Assembly (NCBI RefSeq): GCF_001636405.1
Contig: NZ_KV440950.1
Coordinates: 4,754,778-4,818,777 of the forward strand
Length of the DNA stretch: 64,000 bases
DNA from: Peribacillus frigoritolerans
GTDB taxonomy: Bacteria; Bacillota; Bacilli; Bacillales; DSM-1321
Direction: 5' to 3'
Position 1 is the stretch's first letter; the number at the start of each line of letters is the position of its first letter. The position numbers and the translations under genes were made by a program. The notes beneath the pieces are model-generated. The model had not been told where the DNA came from. It saw only the letters and a program-made list of their open reading frames with translations, and did no database searches. Shown piece after piece: positions 54,792-63,313 of this stretch.

Positions 54792-56261
54792 TTATTTCAC
54801 GTAGCGTGCAGTCACCATTTTTTTACGTGTATAGAACTCAACGCCGTCGGTTCCATTCGCATGAAGATCACCATAAAATGAATCTTTATATCCAGAGAAT
54901 GGGAAGAATGCCATCGGTGCAGGAACACCCACGTTTATGCCCAGCATTCCGGCGTGGATCGTTTCACGGAATTGGCGTACATCAGCAGCACTGTCCGTAT
55001 ATAAGCAAGCCCCGTTTGCCAGTGCTGAAGCATTGGCAATCTCAACGGCCTCCGTTAAATCTTTAGCACGGACAACGGAGAGCACTGGTGCAAAAATTTC
55101 ATCTTGCCAGATTTTCATTTCCTGTGTCACATGATCAAAAATCGTAGCTCCGAGGTAATATCCATTGCGGCTTGCTGCCTCGTCTTTACGGCCATCCCTT
55201 ACTAGGGTCGCGCCCTGAGCTATACCTGATTCGATGTAATCAATAGTCCTCTTCTTAGCTCCTTCCCGGATCACAGGTCCTAGAAAAACGCCGTCATCCA
55301 GACCATTCCCGATCGTAATGGCATCAGCTGCCTGTTTCAATTTTTCAACTAGCTCATCCGCTACACTTTCTTCTACGACAACAACCGCAGCGGCCATGCA
55401 ACGCTCACCGGCCGACCCAAAAGCCGCACTTGTTATTTCCTTGGCAGTCATATCAAGATTGGCATCTTTCAAGACAATCGAGTGATTCTTCGCTCCCGCA
55501 AGAGCCTGGACGCGCTTCAAGTTAGCCGTGCCAGTTTTATACACATATTCTGCCACTGGCTGTGAACCGACGAAGGAGATAGCTTTCACATCTTCATGCT
55601 CCAGAAGCCCATTAACCACGTCATGTGCTCCATTTACGATGTTCAGTACACCTTTTGGAAGACCTGCTTCCTCAAACAGTTCCACAATGCGTGCTGCAAG
55701 CAAAGGTGTACGTTCAGATGGCTTTAACACGAATGTATTGCCACATGCAATCGCAAGCGGGAACATCCAGCAAGGAACCATCATTGGAAAGTTAAAAGGG
55801 GTAATACCGCCGATTACACCAATTGGGTAACGGTACATACCCGATTCAATGTTTGTCGCGATATCCGGAAGCTGTTTTCCCATCATCAGCGTAGGTGCAC
55901 CCGCCGCAAACTCGACGCACTCAATGCCACGCTGTACTTCACCCATCGATTCCGTTAAGCTTTTACCATTTTCGATAGTGACCAGTTTAGCAAGTTCTTT
56001 CCAATTTTCCACTAGAAGCTGTTGATATTTGAACAATATGCGAGCCCGTTTCGGGACAGCAACCTGCGACCATTTTTTAAATGCCTCATTCGCCACTTGG
56101 ACCGCACGATCCACATCTTCCTTAGTGGAAAGTGGCACCTCGGCAATTGCCTCACCAGTTGCAGGGTTGAATACAATTTCCGTTTCCTTTGAAGCGGACT
56201 CAATCCACTTCCCATTTATATAGTTTTTTAATTTTTTCACCTCATGTGTTACTGAAGACAT
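54792..56261 (-). CDS. iolA: Methylmalonate-semialdehyde dehydrogenase (CoA-acylating)
   Basis: 489 residues, ALDH superfamily, the mmsA/iolA branch that converts malonate semialdehyde (and methylmalonate semialdehyde) to acetyl-CoA (propionyl-CoA). '[15 protein letters not shown]' near 150 and the catalytic Cys in 'A-G-E-R-C-M-A-A' near 287 are the branch-specific motifs; the usual ALDH general-base Glu is replaced by 'A-L-A-G-A-K-N-H', typical of this CoA-acylating branch. TAAGGAGG precedes the ATG. First gene of the operon. Confidence 0.95.
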   Translation of the reverse strand: MSSVTHEVKKLKNYINGKWIESASKETEIVFNPATGEAIAEVPLSTKEDVDRAVQVANEAFKKWSQVAVPKRARILFKYQQLLVENWKELAKLVTIENGKSLTESMGEVQRGIECVEFAAGAPTLMMGKQLPDIATNIESGMYRYPIGVIGGITPFNFPMMVPCWMFPLAIACGNTFVLKPSERTPLLAARIVELFEEAGLPKGVLNIVNGAHDVVNGLLEHEDVKAISFVGSQPVAEYVYKTGTANLKRVQALAGAKNHSIVLKDANLDMTAKEITSAAFGSAGERCMAAAVVVVEESVADELVEKLKQAADAITIGNGLDDGVFLGPVIREGAKKRTIDYIESGIAQGATLVRDGRKDEAASRNGYYLGATIFDHVTQEMKIWQDEIFAPVLSVVRAKDLTEAVEIANASALANGACLYTDSAADVRQFRETIHAGMLGINVGVPAPMAFFPFSGYKDSFYGDLHANGTDGVEFYTRKKMVTARYVK

Positions 56262-56325
56262 GTTTTTTCCTCCTTAAAATAAAGTATTTTGTTAGATCAT
56301 CAAGCCAGTATAACCATCGCTGTCA

Positions 56326-56341
56326 ATGAAATCGATTTCAT
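56326..56341. promoter_or_regulatory. 16-bp palindrome, operator/cre copy 1
   Basis: ATGAAATCGATTTCAT, a perfect palindrome 65 nt upstream of iolA. It fits both a LacI-type operator (central CG) and the CcpA cre consensus TGWNANCGNTNWCA. Confidence 0.85.
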
Positions 56342-56432
56342 TTGACAATGGAAGAAATCCTTCCATGTTTTTCCTAGGATTAATCAATAAATTTTCTAGC
56401 TCAATCCTAATATTCAAGAATATATTCTGCGA

Positions 56433-56448
56433 ATGAAATCGATTTCAT
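56433..56448. promoter_or_regulatory. 16-bp palindrome, operator/cre copy 2
   Basis: Identical to copy 1, centre 107 bp away. Next to it is a further AT-rich palindrome AGAATATATTCT (56417-56428). Confidence 0.85.
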
Positions 56449-56532
56449 TTATTTCAGGGGTCCACCTTAAGAAAAAGTAAGGACCAATCCACTCCCCCTT
56501 AATTTATAGCCTGTACATAACCTTGATTCGGG

Positions 56533-56548
56533 ATGAAATCGATTTCAT
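56533..56548. promoter_or_regulatory. 16-bp palindrome, operator/cre copy 3
   Basis: Identical to copies 1 and 2, centre 100 bp beyond copy 2. The three lie at near-regular distances that suit looping. No matching copy was noticed elsewhere in the window. Confidence 0.85.
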
Positions 56549-56945
56549 TTACTTTATAAGGAAATACTACAATGAAAAATTTTCCCTGTAAACACTTTTT
56601 TTGTATTTTTTGAAATATTCTCTCTTCTTCACGTTTCAAAAAATTGATAAATATGGGAATATGCTGAATTATTTAATAAAAAAACATCTTCAGCGGTTTT
56701 AAAAACTGACCAATACTTTATTGATATCGTTAGTGGTATTTAGATATATTAATATTCCTAAACTCAATTGACTTTATCATAGGAATTCCAGCTAACAATA
56801 ATATCCCTAGTTTTTCATATAAACTTTTCAGACTACCTTCCTGCTCCCCTTTTCTTTATATTTCCATGAATGTCTCCATTTCAATGAAAATAAATGATAT
56901 TTTACTATATCAACAGACTTGGAGTTACATAACCTATCCCGAGAT
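56549..56945. other. AT-rich gene-free stretch
   Basis: No gene, repeat or strong hairpin is evident between the distal palindrome and the terminator at 56950. The iol promoter should lie in 56262-56600, but no convincing -35/-10 pair was found. Confidence 0.4.
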
Positions 56946-56947
56946 TT

Positions 56948-56981
56948 CATCAATAAAAAGAGGCACCCATAATGGGAGCCT
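56948..56981 (-). terminator. Terminator of the hmoA transcript
   Basis: AGGCACCCAT and ATGGGAGCCT arms (56961-56981) with CTCTTTTTATTG following on the minus strand, about 140 nt after the hmoA stop. Confidence 0.65.
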
Positions 56982-57119
56982 GAATTTTAGTGAAGGTAAG
57001 CTATTATATGTGAATGTTAACCATTCCGTATCCTTATGCTAACAAGATGATTGAGAAATGGGATATTCCACCCAGTTACTTATTTGTACGGAATTTAAAA
57101 CAGGCTAGTTTAAGGTCAG

Positions 57120-57440
57120 TTATTTCACTGCCTTTTTAATGGCCTTCACTTCATATAATGATCCTTCCGAACTGACGATATATTCAGGCTTTGGTTTCCC
57201 TAGGTTTGCTTTATGGCCTGCGATATGGGCTTCACTCTTTTCCCACTGCTTCCAATGCGCCTCCGACTCCCAATTGATCATAATGATGACCTCTTCATCC
57301 CCGCGTCGCACTTTTTTCACCATTACACTTAAATCGATGAACCCTTCCTGCTTTTCTATGATCCCTTCCCCGCTGAACCGTTTTACTACCTGTTCTGCAT
57401 TACCTTCTTTTACCACCATTTTTCTCATCTGAACGAACAA
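57120..57440 (-). CDS. hmoA: Heme-degrading monooxygenase (HmoA/IsdG-like)
   Basis: About 106 residues, ferredoxin-like ABM domain. 'K-E-G-N-A-E-Q-V-V-K-R-F', 'Q-E-G-F-I-D-L-S-V-M-V-K-K-V-R-R-G-D-E-E-V', 'W-E-S-E-A-H-W-K-Q-W-E-K-S-E-A-H' (with the heme-ligand His) and 'G-K-P-K-P-E' match B. subtilis HmoA. It cleaves heme to release iron. I chose TTG 57440 because GGAG is 9 nt upstream and the start aligns with HmoA; a TTG at 57455 would overlap that site. A promoter with Fur box lies upstream. Confidence 0.9.
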   Translation of the reverse strand: MFVQMRKMVVKEGNAEQVVKRFSGEGIIEKQEGFIDLSVMVKKVRRGDEEVIIMINWESEAHWKQWEKSEAHIAGHKANLGKPKPEYIVSSEGSLYEVKAIKKAVK

Positions 57441-57477
57441 TATGAACAACTCCAATCGATATACTTGTATTTTAATA

Positions 57478-57507
57478 ATTTTATTCGATAACGATTCTCA
57501 TTGTCAA
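57478..57507 (-). promoter_or_regulatory. Promoter and Fur box of hmoA
   Basis: TTGACA (57507-57502), 18-bp spacer, TAAAAT (57483-57478). The spacer holds GACAATGAGAATCGTTATC (57505-57487 minus strand), 16 of 19 matches to the Fur consensus, so iron-bound Fur would block RNA polymerase. Confidence 0.85.
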
Positions 57508-57565
57508 TTAATGAGACTTTTACTTAAGTGCACTACTTAAGACTCAGATTCCCAAAAACAAAATA

Positions 57566-57612
57566 AAAAATGGATCAGGAAGTTTTGCATATCTTCCTGA
57601 TCCATTTTTTAT
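57566..57612. terminator. Strong bidirectional terminator
   Basis: AAAAATGGATCAGGAAG and CTTCCTGATCCATTTTTT form a perfect long stem, with A-runs and T-runs on both sides. It ends the small gene at 57619. Confidence 0.9.
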
Positions 57613-57618
57613 TGTCAC

Positions 57619-57747
57619 TCACCTTTTATCTTTAAGACTTTTGGGAACATAGTCATTCAGTTTGTTAAATAAAGAAGTAATGTAGGAGCTGAGTTCGAAT
57701 CGATCCTCCTGAACAAATTCAACTAAAGACACTCCATTCTTTTTCAT
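57619..57747 (-). CDS. Small protein of unknown function (42 aa)
   Basis: ATG with AAAAGGGGGAA 7 nt upstream, 42 codons, and a strong terminator right after the stop, which together support a real gene. The product is mixed-charge and amphipathic ('V-S-L-V-E-F-V-Q-E-D-R-F-E-L-S-S-Y', then 'L-F-N-K-L-N-D-Y-V-P-K-S-L-K-D-K-R'), with no signal peptide or membrane helix. I do not recognise it. It lies upstream of the Fur-controlled hmoA but is separated by the terminator. Confidence 0.65.
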   Translation of the reverse strand: MKKNGVSLVEFVQEDRFELSSYITSLFNKLNDYVPKSLKDKR

Positions 57748-58038
57748 AACTTTTTCCCCCTTTTAGTTTTTATCCCGGTGCATGAACTTTTCAGCAACTA
57801 ATACCTGTGAATCCCGCCATTAGCGCACTTACACGCTTCTCTCCATCGTTTCTTTATTTGATTATACAAGAAAGCGCTTACAATGTAAAATATTATAATA
57901 CTATAGATTGCTATTTACTTAGTATGTTCCAGGTAAATGAAGTTTTCTCTTCAGCATATTTATGGTTATCAGCTGTGCTGGCTTTTCAGTGTACATTCCA
58001 TATCATAACTACTTGTCTTGTTCACAGAGAATAAAATT

Positions 58039-58218
58039 TCAGGAAATGCCCTTCAATATTTCAGTTAGACGCAGGAACTCTTCCTTATCACGATTTCTTA
58101 ATGAGTCATCGATTTCTTTTTCGATTTGGGCTTTCCGGTAATCACTAAGGGCCTTTTTTAAAACCATTTCAGCCATCTCTTCAGGTTCAAGCGATGTTCC
58201 TGGCAATTGCTTCTCCAT
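58039..58218 (-). CDS. IDEAL-domain small protein
   Basis: 59 residues. The C-terminal half 'A-Q-I-E-K-E-I-D-D-S-L-R-N-R-D-K-E-E-F' followed by L-R-L-T-E-I-L matches the IDEAL domain, named after the 'I-D-x-A/S-L' motif and found at the C-terminus of YpiB-type proteins and in small Firmicute proteins. Function is unknown; protein binding is likely. The ATG has AAGGAG 10 nt upstream. No membrane segment. It stands alone. Confidence 0.78.
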   Translation of the reverse strand: MEKQLPGTSLEPEEMAEMVLKKALSDYRKAQIEKEIDDSLRNRDKEEFLRLTEILKGIS

Positions 58219-58538
58219 ACGAAACCAACTCCTTAACCTTTTTTCTATTATACTAAATAACTTGGAGATTATTATTATTTATTAAAATCTTATCCTTTCC
58301 TCTTTTTCATTTTTCATTTCCTTATCCACATGATTTCCACTTTGTCACTCTTCTATACACAAATATTTCTAAATATTCGGATTTCTAATCAGTAACACAT
58401 TTTCTTTTTATTCACTTAGTCATTTTACCCGGGAAAATCGGATCGTTTATTTCCATTACTTTAGAATTAATTATATACCATTACAGGTGAAGGGAGCTAA
58501 GTTATTCGCTTCATTTTTTCAGAAAAGTCAGAAATATA
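58219..58538. other. Gene-free stretch
   Basis: AT-rich sequence without a supported gene; it holds the promoter side of the IDEAL gene and leads to the transporter promoter at 58539. Confidence 0.5.
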
Positions 58539-58567
58539 TTGACCGGTATGGATAAGCCCTCTAAAAT
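58539..58567 (+). promoter_or_regulatory. Sigma-A promoter of the MHS transporter
   Basis: TTGACC (58539-58544), 17-bp spacer, TAAAAT (58562-58567), about 115 nt before the start codon. Confidence 0.7.
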
Positions 58568-58685
58568 AATCTAAATAATCCAGTTTTTTACTTATATTCA
58601 TTTACCATCAATTTTGTTCATTTCGGCTTTACTTATTGTTGAAAACAATATTGATGAAAAACTTAGTATTAAAGGAGCATTTATC

Positions 58686-59984
58686 ATGAAAAAAAGTCGA
58701 GTTCTTTTCGCTAGTTTAGCGGGTTCCGTCATTGAGTGGTACGATTTCTATTTATACGGGACAGCAACGGGCCTGGTTTTTACGACGCTATTCTTTCCCA
58801 ATCATGATCCAGCGATTTCACTTCTTCTTGCCTTTGTCACATTCGGGGCTGGTTACGCGGCCCGTCCAATCGGCAGCATCCTGTTCGGTCATATGGGTGA
58901 TCGCATCGGACGGAAGGCAGCACTCATGTTCACCCTTATTGGTATGGGAGGGAGTTCAATGCTAATCGGTGTTCTGCCCACTTATGCCCAGGTTGGGTTG
59001 GCCGCCCCCGCCATCTTGGTGGTGCTGAGGTTGATTCAAGGAATTTCCTTGGGAGGTGAATGGGGCGGAGCCATCCTATTGGCAACGGAATCTGCTCCTA
59101 AAGGTGTCCGTGGGTTATATGGATCCATTCCCCAACTAGGAGTCCCCATCGGCTTGGTTGCCGGTTCGTTCAGCCTTACCCTTATCAGTTCCTTGACAAC
59201 AGATGCCCAATTTTTATCTTGGGGTTGGCGGATTCCATTCCTTTTAAGCGGTGTACTGATCGGATTGGCAATTTGGGTAAGGAGTGGCATTGAAGAAACG
59301 CCGGAATTTAAAGCACAGAAAGATAGCGGCGATCTCGCGAAAGTTCCCATTATTGAAACGTTGAAACACGATTGGAGAAGTGTGCTGCAAGTGATCGGAC
59401 TAAAAATTGGGGACGGCTTCTTCAATGTATTCATCATGTCCTATGTTCTCGTCTTTACTACACTGTATTTTGGTTATTCCCAAGATTCAGCTCTTACCGG
59501 TTTAACGATTGGCTGCGCTACAATGCTGATTACCATTCCTGTCATTGGTTACATTTCAGATTTCATCGATCGAAAAATCATCTATTTTGGGGGCCTGACT
59601 CTCCTTTTCGTCTTGGCAATCCCATATTTCACGATGATTGGGCGTGGGGTTGGCTGGTTCTACATGATGCAGGCAGTTGTACTCGGCGTCATCTGGGGAG
59701 CCATTTTTTCCACACAAGGGACATTATTCTCGGAGCTCTTTCCAGCCAAGGTCCGTTATACAGGATTATCCGTCGGTTATCAGGTCGCGGCGGCCATTGC
59801 AGGTTTCGGTCCGCTCATCTGGACCGCCATGGCGGAATCATATGGCCCATCCCCTTTGGTATTTGGCGGGTTCATGATGGCAGGTCTCGCGATTTCCCTG
59901 GCGCTTTGTATATTATCCCCGCATTTCAGCAGAAGGAAAGAAAAGGATCAAACACTCAAACCACATGAGCTGGATTTGAACTGA
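58686..59984 (+). CDS. MHS-family metabolite:H+ symporter (MFS)
   Basis: 432 residues, 12 helices. 'S-V-I-E-W-Y-D-F-Y-L-Y-G-T-A' in helix 1, 'F-G-H-M-G-D-R-I-G-R-K' (motif A) and 'L-G-G-E-W-G-G-A-I-L-L' in helix 4 are characteristic of the metabolite:H+ symporter group (shikimate, alpha-ketoglutarate, proline/betaine). ATG at 58686 has AAAGGAG 8 nt upstream; an upstream ATT/ATG-initiated extension is unlikely. It is monocistronic with its own promoter and terminator. Substrate unknown. Confidence 0.9.
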   Translation: MKKSRVLFASLAGSVIEWYDFYLYGTATGLVFTTLFFPNHDPAISLLLAFVTFGAGYAARPIGSILFGHMGDRIGRKAALMFTLIGMGGSSMLIGVLPTYAQVGLAAPAILVVLRLIQGISLGGEWGGAILLATESAPKGVRGLYGSIPQLGVPIGLVAGSFSLTLISSLTTDAQFLSWGWRIPFLLSGVLIGLAIWVRSGIEETPEFKAQKDSGDLAKVPIIETLKHDWRSVLQVIGLKIGDGFFNVFIMSYVLVFTTLYFGYSQDSALTGLTIGCATMLITIPVIGYISDFIDRKIIYFGGLTLLFVLAIPYFTMIGRGVGWFYMMQAVVLGVIWGAIFSTQGTLFSELFPAKVRYTGLSVGYQVAAAIAGFGPLIWTAMAESYGPSPLVFGGFMMAGLAISLALCILSPHFSRRKEKDQTLKPHELDLN

Positions 59985-60009
59985 TTCTAAAATCTCTGGC
60001 ATGAGTAAT

Positions 60010-60060
60010 AACAGAGGCTGCACGTCCTATCACTCGGACAAGCGGCCTCTGTTTTTTTTA
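60010..60060 (+). terminator. Terminator of the MHS transporter
   Basis: ACAGAGGC ... GGCCTCTGT stem with internal TCC/GGA pairing (60012-60051), followed by TTTTTTTT. Confidence 0.9.
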
Positions 60061-60076
60061 CAATGCATATACCACC

Positions 60077-60772
60077 CTATACTTGTTTACTTCCTACAAT
60101 CTCCAAAAGATCAGTGAGCGTACGGATTTCATAGGTGGGCTTGATTCCCAGATCATTATCCTTTTGATGGGGATTGTACCAGCATGTATCCAATCCATAA
60201 TTCAAGCCGCCCTGTATATCAGATGTCAAGGAATCACCCACTATCAACGCTTTCGATTTATCTGTGATCTTTAACTTGGAAAATGCATAATCAAAAATCC
60301 CTCTATCAGGCTTCTGAAACCCAGCCTCTTCGGAAACTATCAAGGTCTCAAAGGTATTGCAAAGGGCTGACCCGCCGATCCTTGCTGTCTGCACCGCCGT
60401 GAAGCCATTTGTTATAATAGCAAGCCGGCATCCTCCAAGCTTCTCGCAAACCTCTATAGCCCCGGGCAGAAGATGTATTTCCTTTCCCAAATGTCCTAGG
60501 TACGCACGGCTGAACGCATCCGCATCCATATCAAGCCCATGCTTCAGGAACAACCGCTTGAACCTTTCCACTCCCAGAATGGTTAAATCTATATGCCCCT
60601 GTTCCAAATTCCTCCATAATACCTTACTGATTTCTTGGTAGCATCGCGCATAATCCTCCGCCCCTGTTGGCAAACCGAACTCTAAAAAAGCTTCATGCAG
60701 TGCATTCTTTTCCGATATTCCAAAGTCCAGCAAAGTATCATCAACATCAAATAAAATAATTTCGTATTTCAT
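60077..60772 (-). CDS. HAD-superfamily nucleotidase (YfnB/YjjG-like)
   Basis: About 231 residues. HAD motif I 'F-D-V-D-D-T-L-L-D-F' at residue 7, motif II 'I-I-T-N-G' near 105, motif III Lys in 'F-Q-K-P-D' and motif IV 'I-V-G-D-S-L-T-S-D' near 170 are all present, with the helical C1 cap between I and II. The subgroup dephosphorylates (often non-canonical) pyrimidine nucleotides. The ATG at 60772 starts the conserved M-K-Y-E-I-I-L-F; longer in-frame starts exist upstream. Single gene, convergent with the MHS transporter. Confidence 0.87.
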   Translation of the reverse strand: MKYEIILFDVDDTLLDFGISEKNALHEAFLEFGLPTGAEDYARCYQEISKVLWRNLEQGHIDLTILGVERFKRLFLKHGLDMDADAFSRAYLGHLGKEIHLLPGAIEVCEKLGGCRLAIITNGFTAVQTARIGGSALCNTFETLIVSEEAGFQKPDRGIFDYAFSKLKITDKSKALIVGDSLTSDIQGGLNYGLDTCWYNPHQKDNDLGIKPTYEIRTLTDLLEIVGSKQV

Positions 60773-60837
60773 CGCTGCCCCCATAATCATTTTAGTCCAA
60801 CTTAACACATTTCCTTTAATTACGTATCGAAAATATA

Positions 60838-61276
60838 TACTGAAAGCTTGGAAAAATTGCGAGAACGTAAAGAAGATATCATTCCCCTTACGTACAATTT
60901 TTTAAATAAGTTCAATGAAAGGTATCATGAAAATAAAGTCATTTCGGAAGAATGCTTGAACCTATTAATTCATTATTCATGGGCCGGCAATGTACGCCAG
61001 CTCGAAAACTTGATTGAAAGGTTGGTCTTAATAAGTGACTCCGTTATCCTGATGTCCGACTTGCCTGAAATGATAACCGAGAACGTTGAACAGGTCACAC
61101 AGATTGATCTCCCCACTTCACTCGATAAAGCACTTGATGAAACGAAACGGATATTGATCAGGAAATCTTACCAAACATACAAATCATCAAGGAAAGTCGC
61201 GAAGGACCTCTCTATCAGCCAAACGAAAGCCTCGGCATTGATCCGGGAGTACTGCGATGACTTAATGAATAAATAG
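60838..61276 (+). pseudogene. C-terminal remnant of a sigma-54-dependent activator
   Basis: The frame opens with 'L-R-E-R-K-E-D-I-I-P-L', the conserved R-finger region near the end of the AAA+ domain, then 'W-A-G-N-V-R-Q-L-E-N-L-I-E-R' and a Fis-type helix-turn-helix ('R-K-V-A-K-D-L-S-I-S-Q-T-K-A-S-A-L-I'). About the first two-thirds (sensor, Walker A, G-A-F-T-G-A) are missing, and no proper start precedes it. So the gene is 5'-truncated, with the break at about 60838. It resembles the same region of the intact activator at 39506. Confidence 0.88.
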
Positions 61277-61423
61277 GTACCATGGAAACGACAATCATTT
61301 CCCATTTCAATCCAACTGAAACATTGCGGGTATCCGTTGCTAGTTATGAAAGTATTCCATTTCATATGGGCTTCCATTGTAAATCCCGACTTCTTCTTCC
61401 TGATCCATGGTCCAGGTATGAAC

Positions 61424-61467
61424 AAAAAATAAGGGACTTCCCCTTTGCGGGCAAGTCCCTTATTTTT
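61424..61467. terminator. Bidirectional terminator
   Basis: AAAAATAAGGGACTT and AAGTCCCTTATTTTT arms with a GC-rich loop. It overlaps the last bases of the anti-sigma gene and faces the truncated activator from the other side. Confidence 0.85.
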
Positions 61468-62188
61468 ATGAAGATCCTACTATTTTTTCGCCCCTCGGCT
61501 TTGTACTATTTGAATCCGGTTCTTTTGTGATGCCAATTTGATTGAATTTATCATCTATGGACAGTTTGTATGTCAATGATCCTGTACCTGCTTCATCAGG
61601 CTTGAAAGTTCCTGCATTTCTCCGTTTTCCATCTTTCAGCAACCACACCTGATACACCTCGGACTCCTGAAGGCTAGGCAAATTCTGAATTTGCACGATT
61701 AACCTTCTTTCGTCACCTTGCTGCAAAATGTATGCAGCCCCGTCCGTATTCATATTTACAGCGGTCTTATCGGCAGGCTGCAAAGATAGCGACGTTTTAA
61801 CCTCCATTGGCAGATTGATAGCTGCAAGTTCTTTTTTCAGTTGAATATTGGAATATAACAGCACAAATACCAAAACCAGAACAGCCAACAAAAGACCAGA
61901 AGTGACTGGAGTAAACTGCTTAAAGAAAAAAACACTCCAATTCTTTTCCTTTCGCACCGGAACTTCATCATCAGTCTCAAAGACAAAATTCATGACCTCT
62001 GATTTCAGGGAAGAAGAAGGTTCCATTTCTTCGAAATCCCATTTCAATGAATTCCAGGCTTCAGTCATTTGTTCATACTCCCTATTGCATTCAGAGCATT
62101 GCATTAAGTGTTCCGTGAATGCTTTTTTTTCTTTTTCTCCCAGTTCACCCGATAAAAATGAAAGCAGGTTAGCGCACTCTGTATTCAT
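61466..62188 (-). CDS. Anti-sigma factor (zinc-finger plus RskA-type extracellular domain)
   Basis: 240 residues. An N-terminal ZAS segment with 'H-L-M-Q-C-S-E-C' at about 27-34 binds zinc and the sigma factor in the cytosol. One membrane helix ('L-L-L-A-V-L-V-L-V-F-V-L-L') is near residues 97-110, followed by an outside domain with 'V-Y-Q-V-W-L-L-K-D-G-K-R' and 'G-T-F-K-P-D-E-A-G-T-G', typical of RskA/anti-sigma-K. It should hold the upstream ECF sigma factor inactive until a signal is sensed outside. The start ATG abuts the sigma stop (TAAATG), so both are translationally coupled. Confidence 0.92.
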   Translation of the reverse strand: MNTECANLLSFLSGELGEKEKKAFTEHLMQCSECNREYEQMTEAWNSLKWDFEEMEPSSSLKSEVMNFVFETDDEVPVRKEKNWSVFFFKQFTPVTSGLLLAVLVLVFVLLYSNIQLKKELAAINLPMEVKTSLSLQPADKTAVNMNTDGAAYILQQGDERRLIVQIQNLPSLQESEVYQVWLLKDGKRRNAGTFKPDEAGTGSLTYKLSIDDKFNQIGITKEPDSNSTKPRGEKIVGSS

Positions 62189-62749
62189 TTACAAACCACC
62201 TACTTCCAAATGCTTTTTCAACAATTTAAGCGACTGGTGAAGTCTGCTCTTGATGGTACCAATCGGTTCATTTTCAATTTTGGCAATTTCCGTTAACGAG
62301 TACCCTTTCCAATACAGTAAATCAATCAGCCTTTTTTGCGGCTTGCTTAACTTACTTTTTGCATTGGCAATTTCACTGTGTAATAGCCCATTTTCTATAT
62401 CATTATTAGGATCTTCTATGTCTATTGGATGACTCATGTCCATGTGATTGTTATTCCGGATATGAACGCTGTCTTTACGGACATAATCCACACACACATT
62501 TCTTGTAACGGTCAAAAGCCAGCTGACAAAGTGCCCCTTTTCGGGATTGTAACTGCTTTTTGTGGTCCAGAGCTTTAAAAAGACCAACTGCACAATCTCC
62601 TTTGTTTTTTCAGCATTTCCATTTGTGAACTTAAAAATATAACCATAGATTAATTTAATATAGCGGTCATAAAGTTCTTCCAGAGCAGGACGATGCTTTT
62701 TCATGACTAATGCCATCAATTCCTTATCAAGTTTTTCTTTCAATCGCAC
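62189..62749 (-). CDS. ECF RNA polymerase sigma factor
   Basis: About 186 residues. Region 2 ('L-E-E-L-Y-D-R-Y-I-K-L-I-Y-G-Y-I' through 'F-V-S-W-L-L-T-V-T-R-N-V-C-V-D-Y-V-R-K') and region 4 ('L-I-D-L-L-Y-W-K-G-Y-S-L-T-E-I-A' and 'P-I-G-T-I-K-S-R-L-H-Q-S-L') are complete, with no region 3 in between, as in ECF factors (SigK/RpoE group). GTG at 62749 has GAGGAG 6 nt upstream; a TTG at 62755 is an alternative. It lies 66 nt after the lipoprotein gene and just before its anti-sigma factor. No ECF-type promoter was recognised. Confidence 0.93.
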   Translation of the reverse strand: MRLKEKLDKELMALVMKKHRPALEELYDRYIKLIYGYIFKFTNGNAEKTKEIVQLVFLKLWTTKSSYNPEKGHFVSWLLTVTRNVCVDYVRKDSVHIRNNNHMDMSHPIDIEDPNNDIENGLLHSEIANAKSKLSKPQKRLIDLLYWKGYSLTEIAKIENEPIGTIKSRLHQSLKLLKKHLEVGGL

Positions 62750-62820
62750 CTGCAACTCCTCACAAGTAAATTTGGAAAAAACGTGTAACAGGAACGACCA
62801 TCACTGATCGCCCCTTTTTC

Positions 62821-63291
62821 TTATTTTGGAAAAATAGTCTTATTATTCACAATATACCAAACATTTTTAACACCTTCACCATTGACATCTCCCGCTGCCT
62901 TATCATTCGCAAAATAGTAGAGTGGAAATCCTTTGTACGTCACCTGCTCTTCCCCTGTATCTTCCCTTTGAATGGTTCCAAAGTCATTTTCCTCAAATCC
63001 TTTAGGGACAGCAAAATCCCTTTCCATGAACGGCGGCCATTTTTTGAGACAATCACCCATGCAATTGCTTTTTCCTGATTTATCATTCTTGAAAAAGTAA
63101 AGCGTCATTCCCTTGGAATCAGCCAGGTATTCGCCTAATGGTTCACTTTCCAATAATTTTAGGGTTACCGCTTTTTCATCGGCAGTACCACTAACAGCTT
63201 GATCCTTTTCGGGTGAATCCTTCGCTTCATTTCCACATGCCGCCAATACTAAGACCATCATAAAAACTGAAAATACCATCCACTTTTTCAT
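62821..63291 (-). CDS. Lipoprotein with secreted-repeat (Lipoprotein_15-type) domains
   Basis: 156 residues. The signal peptide ends in L-A-A-C (Cys19). Two copies of the repeat found in PF03640-like proteins are visible: 'L-A-D-S-K-G-M-T-L-Y-F-F-K-N-D' with 'C-M-G-D-C-L-K-K-W-P-P-F' (the pair of cysteines C-x3-C), and 'V-T-Y-K-G-F-P-L-Y-Y-F-A-N-D' with 'V-K-N-V-W-Y-I-V'. Function is unknown; such proteins sit next to ECF sigma and anti-sigma genes in several Gram-positives, as here. AGGAGTGAG precedes the ATG. Confidence 0.88.
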   Translation of the reverse strand: MKKWMVFSVFMMVLVLAACGNEAKDSPEKDQAVSGTADEKAVTLKLLESEPLGEYLADSKGMTLYFFKNDKSGKSNCMGDCLKKWPPFMERDFAVPKGFEENDFGTIQREDTGEEQVTYKGFPLYYFANDKAAGDVNGEGVKNVWYIVNNKTIFPK

Positions 63292-63313
63292 ATACTCTCA
63301 CTCCTCATAAATT

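Noticed and set aside
57807..58034. 75-codon plus-strand frame
   Set aside because: No ribosome site and no recognisable pattern; lies between two better supported small genes.
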